The notes under the pieces are model-generated. The model did no database searches, had not been told where the DNA came from, and saw only the letters and a program-made list of their open reading frames with translations. A stretch of DNA of 64,000 bases from Acanthococcus lagerstroemiae (Eukaryota > Arthropoda > Insecta > Hemiptera > Eriococcidae): the NCBI GenBank assembly GCA_031841125.1, contig CM063113.1, positions 27,053,312-27,117,311 of the forward strand. The letters run 5' to 3'. Made by a program: the position numbers and the translations under genes. Position 1 is the stretch's first letter. Every line of letters starts with the position of its first letter. This document shows positions 13,812-25,800 of the stretch, one piece after another.

Positions 13812-13849
<38 letters not shown>

Positions 13850-16800
13850 CCAATTTCGAAAACCCCGCAGTTAGTATTCTGACGATAGCGTTTCTGGAAG
13901 TTAACCAATAGGCTCCGTTTAGGAGAGGAGAGAGAGAGCCATTTATACACCTGGATCTCCAACGAAAGCAATTCTATTACCAAAAAGCTTATACCATACT
14001 TTCATACTTTCTAAAAAAGAATCTTGTCCCCTCTCTAACATCTCTTTCCCCAACCTGGGAAAGTTTGGGAATCACTATGGAGTTAACCCATCATCAGTTT
14101 TTAATCTCTCACTACTCAAGTTCTTACGATTAAGACACGCATACACAGATTGGTGTAGTACCGCATTGTAAGTCTGAGTTGTTTCCTATGTTTCTATTGG
14201 TTCTTAAAATCTAGTTCGTTCGCCCAGTACGTGGGTATTATGAGGCGCAAGTTCAGGTGCAATCCCAAGAAGAATCACCCTAGCACGCGAAGCCGCAACC
14301 AAGCTCACGCCAATATGGAGGGACTGAGGAGTAACAAGAAGCACAAAGCTTAGACTAGAAAAGATCTTGGTGTTTCCGGTCTTCCTTGGCTGCGAGACAC
14401 GGATAATAGAAGCCGACGATTGAAACCGGATTGATGCTCTGGAGATGTGAGTCTACCGACGGATGCTGAAAATTCCCTGGACGGTCAACAGGACAAATGC
14501 ATCAATAATTCAAGAGTTGGCCATACAAACGCGTCTCTCAACCACCTGCTACAACCGGATATTGCAATTCTTAGGTCGTATCACCAGGAGGCATAGCGAT
14601 AACCTGAGGAAGTTGGTGGTACAAGGTAAACTTGAACGGAAACGGTCGAGGGGGAGGTCGCCCAAGAAATGGACGGACCAGATGGAGGAAACGACTAAGC
14701 TCGACATCTGTAAGCTGACGCGAACGGTGGAGGACCGATTGGCCTGGAGATTAATGGGGGACGTGGTTAGAAGTAGATCACCGAGCGCTCAGTCATGAGC
14801 GATGGGCAGATGATGATTACCAGATGCAAGTGCTTGATTGATTTGTTTCCCTCTTCCACCTTGATTTTAAATTACTGTTCAGATTTTTTGTTTCTCGAAA
14901 GAAACTGATCACCCACAGCTGTCCGTCAGTTCTGGTCCACAAGACTAGCATGTTTTGTTTATACACTTCTATCATTGTTCCTTGCTGTACTGATGTTTGC
15001 ATTTGAACATTGAGTCATTTTAAAAGTTGCCCATGGGAAACCGAGGTGATTCTACTGTTATAGTCGTTTTGTTCAAAGTGCGTCCAGTTGAACTGGCAGT
15101 AAAATTTGTTATGTTGTTAAGTTAACGAGATGCTTACATTTTACGTAGAGCGGCAACGGCGGTTGAAGCCAGGCGGTCAAAGGCACCAGAAGCGGATCCG
15201 TGTAACCGTCGCACCAAGCCATCGACGACAGCAAAATCCGATTGATGAGATCGCTGCTATCTGCTGTCGGAAACACACGAAATTAATTATACGTTTCAGC
15301 TCGAATTATTTGCTGCAGAAACCGCGTCAAGATAATATCGTCTATCCTGTATGTCGATGGTGTCGTGCGTATAGGCCGTAGCTTTATTTATTTATTCATT
15401 TATTTTTTTTTGCAATTTCAAGGCATTCGTATCATCTGAAAGAAAATTTTACGCTCTTTCCACTGCAAACCTTTTTCTTCAAGCTAGATGCTTGGATTCC
15501 TAACAATTGGCCGAGTAATTGACAACACCCAGTTGCCAGTTCACTGATGTAAAATCGCGCAAGTTGTTTTCTTCTTTTACTCGAAATTTTTCTTTTTGAA
15601 GATACAGCCTTTACGCACGACACCATCGATGTAAGAGCGAAAGAGTGAAAGAGCATTCGCACCTGAGCACGGCCTCAGCCAGCAGATGATCTGCGCGCCC
15701 AGTTGCAGCGTGTCGCGGGTTAACGCGTCACTGGCTTTGCGCACGGTGTAGTAAATCAACTCGACGTCTCTGTCTAGCAGATAGAATCGAGCGTGCTCCA
15801 GTATCGAACGTAGGTAGCTCACCGAGATGGTACGAACGGAGGCGAGCAGAAAGTCGAAATTACATAAAGTCAATTCTTTCATTCGGATATTGTCGCCTGA
15901 AAAAACACGTCTTCCGCATTAGCTTACGAAATGGAAAAAGATGGGCGCATGCAGCGCAATAGCGCGAGGTCGAGTGCCAGCCACTCAGCTAACCTGCTTT
16001 CAGGAGATGGATCCACGACTCTTCAACATGTCGCAGACTGTATCGTACATCGTTGGTGGGAAGACACGACTGAAATGGGGTCTGTTTCTCCGTTTCTTGG
16101 TCGGGAACAGGACCTAAAAAGTCGAAACACGTATTCGCAAATGACAGTAGGGTTATAAGAACCGAGATGCCTACGCACCTGAGGTGGTTGTCATATAGGC
16201 GAACATAGCGCAGCTTGCAATACAGTGCACAGGGGAGATTGAGACAAAAGAGTAGATCGATGATTACATCTCGTACTACTAAAATCAGCATTATCGCTGG
16301 CCCAGTTGGGGTTTCGAGCTTATGGTTACGAACACCACAAACGCAAATGGCGAGAAGCTATGAGGATACACTCGCACTTAAACGACCGTATATAAGACAA
16401 ACATCGAGGAATCTTATTCAAAATGGCATATTTTGCAACAAGTCGTTATTCGTGACGAGTGCGAAGTTTACAGCACGAGCAACGCGAGTGCTGCAAAACA
16501 AACGCACGAGCGAATAATGCGCTTCTTGCAAAAGTGATTTCAAACTGAAAATTTTATGTTTGGTTTATATAAAATTTTTATTAATTACTGCCAAATGCAG
16601 TCGTATAATAGGTTTTGCGTAACGCTTAGGTATAAAGACACGCATAAGCGTCTTGATTAAAAGGACGATGTCGTCTGGGAATTCCTCCTTGCACTGCAGT
16701 AAAAGTGGTTTACAAATAAACGCTTTTTGAGCATGTGAAAAAAGGATTATTTTCATTTACATGGTGATGGCTTCATTGTGTGAATCACTTCTTGCAGTGA

Positions 16801-19800
16801 AAAGGTTTTACAAATTAGCGCTTTTGAGCCAATGTAGAAAAAAAAAGGAAAACATTGAAAACGTTTTTTGCCCAGGCAAGGGTTTTAAAATTATGCATGG
16901 CGCTCAATGTGTAAAACCGACAACGGAGTGCACTGACAAGATGGTTAAAAAGTAAAATGTTAAAGTATACATGACAAGCTACCTCGCAGATAGCGAGGCA
17001 GTAAGAGGGTGTTTGCTTAAGCTGAAAAACTTTCAGCTTCCAACTTCTGGCTTCTCAAATTTATCCTAAAACTGCAAAAACTTCCGGCTTCTCCGCATTC
17101 TGGTGTTGTTGCGCCAACTTCCTACGCTGGTATTGATAAAACAAAACCAAATCTGAAATGTTTAAGCTTTGAAGCTAATATTCAGACACAGTACCAACGT
17201 CTTTGCGATAAAACAAATATACGCCACGAACGCCAGAATGAGAATCTGTTGAGGTTAGCACTCTCATCTTCCACACGCCTCCGCCTTAAGACCGATCTAA
17301 CGATCTAAACGCAACTGAGCTAAAACTAAACTATGAGCTGTAAACAATTCACTCTTATTTAAAGGGGGAAAAAATGAAAAAGCAATTGCAATAGGGTGCT
17401 TACAGCGCTGCGCGCGGGCAAACACCCTAAAAAGTAACTTCTATGCTGTCGCCTCGGTGGCGTAGCGGTAAGAATGACGGCTTTTGAAATCCAAAGGTCC
17501 CGAGTTCGAATACCGCTACAGCCAGCGTTTCAGGTAATGTCTACGTGCATTGTACAACTATTACCTGGGACGTACCGAGACGCAACAGTTAGCAGCAGAG
17601 AGGTAATGGAAAAGCACGCAATCTATTACCAGTATCTAAACGCTGTTAACTGGCCGGAGCGTCGGTGGGAGTGCTCCAACGGAACTCAGGGTTGTAATAA
17701 CCCGGCTAGTGAAGTTGGCGTAGTACTACACGGACAACGTAGAAAGCAACCTGGCGCTACTACATATGGCTCAACACGTTAGACGTTAGAGGCATAGTGC
17801 AATGGACATTAAAGTCTGAGCACTCGGTGTAACCACCACCTCTCCCACAACATTTTCAACTTCTATGCTCTAGTGCAAACATGAACAAAAAGTAAACATT
17901 CATGTATACACCTTTCTCCTATAGAAGCGCTAGTGTAGGATGACGAATTGGGTACTGATAAAACATTATGGACTTTAATAATTACTCCTATAAACTGTCT
18001 TTCGAGCATTTATTGAAAAAAATATAGTTTGCAACTTTTGCAAGAAGCGCGTTATTCGCTCGTGCGATTTGCATCACTCGTGTTGCTCGTGCTGCAAAAC
18101 TTCGCACTCGTCATGAATGACGCGCTTCTTGCACTCGTTGCAAAACATACGATTCTCGCCTTAAGGTAGCTATAGCGAACTTCCTTAACCGATTCCTTTT
18201 CGAAGGAATGCTCTCATGAATATGTGACTCACTTTCGCTTTTACTTTTGTTCTCCGCGTTCTCATCGTCGGACTCATTGCTATTGAACTCGCTGAAGAAC
18301 AGGTTGACGATTTCGCTGTGCAGCGTTCGTTGAGTCTCCTGCGACCGGAGGTAACGTTTTCGCATGATGCTGTACGTCAGCTTGTGTCGCCAGCAGAGCA
18401 GCAATCGTCCGCTCATGAATTTCTCCATCAACAGGGCAGCTGAAATTCGAAAAACATATGTAACAGAATACATGTAGTATGTTAATTTGCTCTTAGCAAT
18501 AACCATGATTAAAGGTGGGCGAGATTCAAAAACTGAACACTGCAGATCGAACTGGCCAATTGACTGGATTCTTCACTTTGATTTCAAAAAATTCTTTCGT
18601 GAGAGAAGCAAGTAATATAGTTTGTGCTAAAAATTACGATCAAGGGCTCACTACTCCTACTCTCCAACTTCTAAAAAAAGAACAGGAAACTGAACAACCA
18701 CCAAAAAACCTGTTTTTCTCCAATTTATCAAAGGTGTTACAGTTTCTTCAGTCGGTTCAACCCCCTCGTCTATCAGCTAAACGACAAGAAATGAAGGAGA
18801 CACCGATACAGGGTGTCTACCAAATACGAATTTTCCAATAGTACATATGACCTTTGTATGACTTTCGTATGACCGTTTTTCGGACCATTCTCACACATAA
18901 AGGAATTTCCACAAATTTACACAAAACAAAAAAACATGCTACTTGCAAACAAGAACTCTGAAAGAATCATTAAATACTAACGGACGAATTATTGTAAAGA
19001 ATGCTGCAAACTTCAACCGTGAAGTACCGCAGTACCTATGTGGTCGAAGGTTGCAAAGAACACAAATTTTCAATTCGGCCATAATTTGATAGGAAATATT
19101 GGAAATAATCACACATGATTACGAACATATTTTTACATGTTTAGGAAGGATTACCGAATTTGTAAGTAATTAGAGGCAATTACCTACATGACTTTTGTAT
19201 GACTTGTATGAGAGGTAGACACCCTGCGATAGGTAAGTGATATAAACACAGAAAAGTAACTCGGAGAAAGCCAAACATAGTCTTTAATACGAGCAGGACT
19301 TTGTAAAACAGATTAACCAACGGCAGATTTACAATTGTGCTAAAGTGTGCTTAAGCACAGGGCGGTAAAATTCGTGGAAATATGGGAAACAAATAAGATG
19401 GGAATAAAATCTGTTTCAAGTAAATTTTTGGGGACGGCAAAAGAAAAGTAAAAAATCTAGTACATAGCGGAAAATTAGATAAATCCGGCCTTGAGATTAA
19501 CACTTTTCAATTTTCTATGAAGTAGACTCATTAAAGCTGATTGAAACTTGATAAGACAGTAAGATTTCTCACAGACTCAGTTAGGACTGTTGAGGCTCCG
19601 TCAAAATTATTTCAGACCTAAGTCATTAATACTACGAAACGCTCTTTTGTAACTGAGTTGTCAAGACTAACCAAGACGCTACTGAGACACTGTCAAGACC
19701 ATTTCAGACAAACTAGAATATGTTTAGATTTCTCAACGCTTGGATTTAACTCACTGCTTCTCGCAAAAACTCGTTAAAAATGATTAGGTTTTTGTAAAGA

Positions 19801-22800
19801 CTATTACACACTGATTAATATTATTGGTAAAATTGATTGCGACTCATTCAGAATCAGTCAAAATTCATTAATACGTGTCAGAGCAATGTTCAGACTTGCC
19901 AGAATGTGCGAAGACTCCAAAAGGTTCTGTTAAAACTAAGGCTCGTGAGGATTATGTTGAGACGTATGAAGAGTGAGAAAACTGATCAAGATGCTGTCAA
20001 TACTGATAACGATTTGATTCAAACACAAGACTTGTTCACGTATTGTTGAGACTCATTAAGACTCGTTTATACCGTGTTCCAGCAGACCATCAAACCTTCA
20101 TCAAGACTTTTGTAAAACGTATTAAAATATCAGGGGTCCGCAGCAAGAATTGAATCCAGAGCACTCTGACCTGATTCCATCCCCGTCGCAAATTTGAATT
20201 TAACTCTGGCTATGGTTAAAATTCTTCGAACTGTCTATTTTCCAGACTCTAGCGGTAATAATTTATTTTTAGGAGACAAAGAACGAGTGGAAGAGTGTAA
20301 AATGATCAAGGGAAGAAAAGAGAAGGTTAAAGAACCCGGAGCCCGAGATTTTACTCCGTTTCGACTAATAATTTTTTCCGGATTTGAGCCCTGGTTCCGA
20401 CAAATTTGTTTCAGAATCCAGCCCTTTCTGAGTCTCCAGCTCCTAGTGAAATACATGAAAATTCGGCGACGACTCATGAAAACTCATTAAGATGAGATTA
20501 GGGCTCATGAAGACTCATAAAAGTTCATTAAGATTCTTTCACAACAGATTGCATTCCTTGAACCTTGGTAACGAAGAATCAGGAAGTCATTGTTAAGACT
20601 CACGAAAATTCGTAAAGATTTTCAGTCACGACTCAAGACCAATTAAGACTCTGCTAAGACGAACTGAGATTCTGTTAAAACACATCAAGACTTACTAGGA
20701 TTTCCTTAAGATTCACGCCACGCTTAAGGCTGATCGAGTCTTCGTGACAGGGGCCTCGTAAGGATATAGAGAATAATAGGGATACAAAATTTTATTTGTA
20801 CCCCCCCCCCCAAAAAAAAGAGAAGAAATTAATATAAATAATAATTGATAAGAAGCGTCTTGAAAGATTTCAGATTTTAGAGACGAGATTTACAGGCCAT
20901 CTGGAGATCTACAATATTTTCTTTCCTCCATCTTATGGACTAAAATTTTCAATTTTTGTCCCCCTCCCCAACATTCCGACGCCACGGTATCGTAAATACT
21001 TCTTCATAACTTGGAGATTTGTTTTTACCTCAATAGAAAGAACTAGAAAGATCTTGGTTTTGGTCCCGAGATTTGTTTCACACAAGAGGGTTGATGGAGG
21101 CCTAGTTGAAGGATAGCAGAAGAAATTTAATACTTGAATATTTTTCCATATTTAAAAGCAGCGTTGTGCCGTAGAATACACGACGTCAAATACATCAGCA
21201 TTCTACGAGTAAGATGCACGGCGTAGAATATCCCGAAATTCGTGTAGGATGTGCAGAATGCGTAAAATGCGTAGAATACGTTCATTAAACGAATAAAATT
21301 ATAAAACTTCTTTTTTATTCTATCGTTCGTCATTCTACGAACGTAAATTCGTAAAGAAGTAAAATTAATTAATTGCATTTCAAATTCAATGATCGTCCGA
21401 AAGAATCTGCGGTGTATTTAGGATTTCCTTTTTCATCGAATTTTTTACAAGAATGAAATTCAGTAGCCCCACAGCTGCAGCATTAGGAGCAGTCATGTTT
21501 AATTATTATTGAAACAATAAAATTGAAAAATTCAATATAAACCTGAACATAAATAAAATTGAAAAAAACGAAGTAATGAAGTACGAAAATACGAAATGAA
21601 ATGAATTAAATACTAACCCTTAAATGCCACTCTTACTGAAATTCACTAAAATCGTGATAGACAACCTTACAGGCACGGTATGTACAGCAGTATCTCTCTG
21701 AACGTTGGGGCGCAAAACAGTCGCTAATGATACGCTTTCGAACCGCCATACGTTGGGCAGATATACCCAATTTAGGGGTCCGGTCCTCAAAAAATGTTTT
21801 TACGTGCTTCTAAAATATTGGGTTTCTGGGCATTTTGGGCATAATAGTCAAAATTGGTAATACAATTTCGTATGTCTTTTTATGTTGTAAAGAGTTCTAT
21901 GTTGACCAGCAGTCTCGCATAATATTATAGTTTCCATCAAAACTAGCTAAATATTGGAATTCAGGGGTTCCCAATTAAAAAAAAATCGTATATAACATGA
22001 ATTAGAACTATAAAAAAATCGTAATTTAGTGTTTTTATAGGACGGTTGCACATCCCTAACAATTGTTAGAGAAATAACAATGAGCATGATATATTCTAAA
22101 GAGAGTAAAGAGATACTAAGCATTACTCAGTAACGATTTAGAGAGAATCAGCTATACCGTCCACTCCATGCTTAAAAATACCATTTTAGTGAATTCCACT
22201 AAGAATGGCATTCATGTGACAAAATATGTGTAGCATTGCGGGGTTAAATTAATAAACAATCTTGTTTTATAAAGATTAAAACTGATTTTTTTTTGGCTTT
22301 TTGATTTGGGTTATACCTATAGCATTTTACTAATTTTACACCTATTCTACCCATTTTACGCATTCTATACATTCTACATGTATTTTACACATTTTACATA
22401 GAAAACGAAGAATAGAAATTTTATACTTAAAATCCGATCGCTGTTTAAAAGTGTCAATTTTGGGATTTTGGCTATCGATACGCAAAAAAATCTTCACAAC
22501 TGCTGGCTTGGGACTTTTCCAAATTGGCAGTATGAAAGGAAATTACGAAACTTTCGGAACTCCTAGCGCAGTGTACTATCAACCGGAACAATTCTCAGAT
22601 GAATCGTTCAAGACTGTAAGACAATAACAATAATAGGATTCACGACACTGAGATTTTCAAACCATGACCACTCACGATACAAGAATCCATCCAATGACGA
22701 ACCATTTGCATGTAAACTCAGCTGGTGCGCTGTGAGTGGCGAAATGTAAAAACTGTAACATTCGGATATAGGTACCTATCTTGTGTTTTTCCGCTGATTA

Positions 22801-25800
22801 TCCACTATCCTCTGTATGATCCCCAAATCATCACCCTACACTAACGCCTCTACAGGAAGATTTACAAACGAATTTCAACGTCTTCAACTATAACCTCTGA
22901 TACAGGTTGAAGAGTCGTCACTAGGCGGCCAGCACCCATCACTTTCTCAGCAATGGTATGCCAAATTCCAGAACTGAGCTCTTGAAAGTCACTTCCCCCG
23001 TCCATACAAAACTTTCGTTCACGTTAGTACCGCATTTGCCTCTCTTTCTTCACTCCAGTCCTAAGCTTTCATTTTGCATCTTAAGAACGATTTCGGCTCA
23101 CTTCCTCATCCATCACGAGTATCGCGTCGCTGCTAGGCCGAAATCGACAGCAGCGGAAAAGCTCGGAGCTGCGGAAGGTACTTCAATGGCGTTCGAGCGA
23201 ACGACTTAATACCGGCGGGATTAAACCCGGTGTAACGTGGCGAGTGCATTTACAAGTTACGCCCGTGTACGTTGAAATTAGGAACAGAGTGCGGCGATAA
23301 TAGCGAGATGGCGCAGCGCGGCAGTACGCGCATTACAAATACTCACAAAATGCGCGCTTAACAACCGCGTACGTAGCGAAATTGAATAATCCGTCTTCTA
23401 ATCGCAGAACACAATCGAAGCCACCTGTCGTCGGCATTAACAACTCCAACATTTCCGTTTCCGATAATCCGAATTCGGAAATTGTGACAAAAGACGCGAA
23501 CCGCGCCACAGCTTCTTCTCCGAACTGCTCCTGCAGCCGCTCCAGTTCAGCCGACACGATAAATTCCAGTTTCTCTGCAACATTTACACAGTCGTGTAAT
23601 AAGATTACCAGCAAGAGTCGAACGTTTGCGTTTGAACTGCGTTTCTGTAAAAAGCTACCGTGACCGCAAATTCCTGGGAAAGAAGCTGACATTTGAAAGG
23701 AAAGACTGGAGGTCGGGTGGTTTCCACCATCCCGGGGAGTTGTGGATACAAACCGACAGAAGCGCAGCCTGGAATATAGTCGTGGGACGAATCAGCAAGA
23801 AGCAGCGGCGCTACAACCAGGGAGCACTAGTATCACTGCCCCTCCCATCATCACTAGTTTTAACTAAGGAAATAGTAAGAATGACAGAGCTCGCTCACAC
23901 GAAACAGCATACGACTGGGCAAATTCGCTGAACGTCCATTTTCTTCCAAATCGGAGAAAAGAAATGTTTTATTTTTATTTTTAATGAAAAAACTTCAATA
24001 GCCGTCACAATTCAGGCGGGTAATAGGCAACGGGAAATACTACGACTACAACAGGAGTAAACTGAGCTGAAATTTCTTCCAAAAATATATTGTCCACGAA
24101 TTCCACATGTTTGCGGATTGCATGACAATTATGCATGAACTTGGCTGTGATCTCAACTAACTTGACTTCAAGTAACGGCCGGTACTCTCTCTCCAGTTCT
24201 GGTGTCAGTTACGATATTAGTATCGAAGTTACACTTACACTCACTGTCTTCTCAAAACTTCTTCCAACTCAATCTCTATCATACTTGTATTCCTTGACTT
24301 CACAGATTACTTAACCATTCATTTCTTAAGTGGATATTTTATGGTCTGAATGCGTTATCAAACCAACACAAGACCAATTTTTTTTTTTTAAGCTTAGCCC
24401 AACTAGGAGACGATTCAAAATGGTTCTATAAACAGGTCTTTATAATAGGTGAGCGAATTCACCTCTCCCCGACTCCTTCTTCGGCTACCCATATCTGGGT
24501 ACAGCTCTCCGTCCCTTCTCTCCACTTGTTGCCATCGCTAGCCAGGTATATCCATTGCGACCCCACACCTTGCACCAGTTCGTCAGTGCATCTCTGACTG
24601 GTCTGCCTCTTCCCCTCTTGCCTTCGTGAGGAACCCGTGTTGTCAGGATCTTGTTCCAGTCAAGTCCCGATTCTCTTATCATAAGACCAAGAAGGATTTT
24701 ATCCTGAAATTTTGATCGTATCAACTCGCTTTCTCTTGTCCCCCCCCCCCCAACTTAACTTGGATTGAATTTCTAATAGAAAAGAAGGGAAAAAGATCAG
24801 CCATCAGAAGTTTTAACTGTGCCCCCTCATGATTCTCTTCCGGCGCCACTGGTAGAAAGGGTGGAAAACAACATAAACAAGGAAAGAGAAATGTAAATCA
24901 AGAGTTGAAAGGTTTACTCGGCTCAGTGGATGAGGTCAAAAGGCAAATATCCTCAGGCAAGCAACTTTGTTTTGGAGTGCCTTAAATACCTAAAGTATCA
25001 AACACTGAAAATGACTAAGCAAGCAACAGCCAAAGTCAGAGAGCTAATATCCCTCTCAGCTCTCTCACCTACCAGTATCAACGGGCGGCAATTCGATGTA
25101 CAAATCGGACGTTTTGAAGCGTTCGCGCTGCAACGGCGTCATCTTCAGCACTTCCGGCGAGTACAGAGTCGTACAAATGATATGAATGTTCGGCGGCAGC
25201 GTGGTCGGCAGCCACGACAGCGCCGCCACGATATCCGAGTCTAGCGGATTCAGCTGGTGCAGGTCGTCGATCAGTATTAGCAGCAGCGTGTCGCGCTGGC
25301 TCTCGTCCGCTTCGCAGTCGAACCGCTTCAGCAGCGTTTGGAACCAGTCGTACACGTACAGCGGGTCGAAGGAGGCGTCGCGCGGAATGCATAGACCGTC
25401 CGGCTGCAGCAGCAGGTTCAGTTGCTCGCAGATGATCCGCAGCAGCTCCAGGTTGTAGGAGCTGCGCGGCGTGATGCCGCAGAACCTGAGGATACGCACC
25501 AGCTTCGTGTCGAACCACTGCTCGCTGCACTTGTAGATGATGGTGAGCAACGACGTCTTGCCGGAGCCGTGGTCGCCCTGAATGATGATCGGGCCGTGTT
25601 TGGAGGTGGCGCTCAGCACCATCGTTTTGATCATGTTCAGCAGCGGACTGTCGCACCAGTCCACGATGCACCCGTTCATGGTGAGCAGCTGTTTGCAGAA
25701 GGCTAGATGGATCAGGCATTCCTTGAATACTTCCTGAAAATAAGAGAGGTCGCGTGTTAATGGCCTACAGATACAACCACATAAATGAGGACTTACTGGC

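Larger units (their letters stand above)
16431..18145. mobile_element. 1.7-kb DNA element with about 115-bp terminal inverted repeats
   Basis: The left end TTTTGCAACAAG and right end CTCGTTGCAAAA are followed inwards by matching inverted blocks (GACGAGTGCGAAGTTT, CAGCACGAGCAAC, GCACGAGCGAATAA, GCGCTTCTTGCAAAAGT) over roughly 115 bp. CATA flanks both ends (16427-16430 and 18146-18149), a 4-bp target duplication. The interior shows no transposase and carries a SINE and a possible smaller MITE, so it is non-autonomous. Confidence 0.75.
16114..18232 (-). other. Intron between NWD exons 8 and 7
   Basis: Almost the whole 2.1-kb intron is the long-TIR element 16431-18145 with its nested SINE; the remaining ends hold only splice-site sequence and short unique DNA. 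Confidence 0.8.
18440..23346 (-). other. 4.9-kb intron between NWD exons 7 and 6
   Basis: It holds a CAGGG-ended TIR element (18809-19226), a word-repeat domain (19500-20740) and a piggyBac-like MITE (21617-22243). The remaining stretches (18440-18800, 20750-21600 and 22250-23346) show no coding signal beyond chance ORFs. Confidence 0.75.

Noticed and set aside
17448..17530. Functional tRNA gene
   Set aside because: Pol III boxes are present, but the cloverleaf is incomplete and the sequence is bracketed by target duplications as part of a 410-bp insert; a SINE explains it better.
18150..18180. rDNA-like CTTAAGGTAGC sequence
   Set aside because: It resembles a piece of the conserved 28S homing site only over a few bases; no rRNA context.
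24008..24212. Minus-strand open frame of about 68 codons (LEREYRPLLEV ... FPVAYYPPEL)
   Set aside because: It follows a stop, has no upstream ATG, lacks acceptor evidence and does not match the NWD segment that seems to be missing in this intron.
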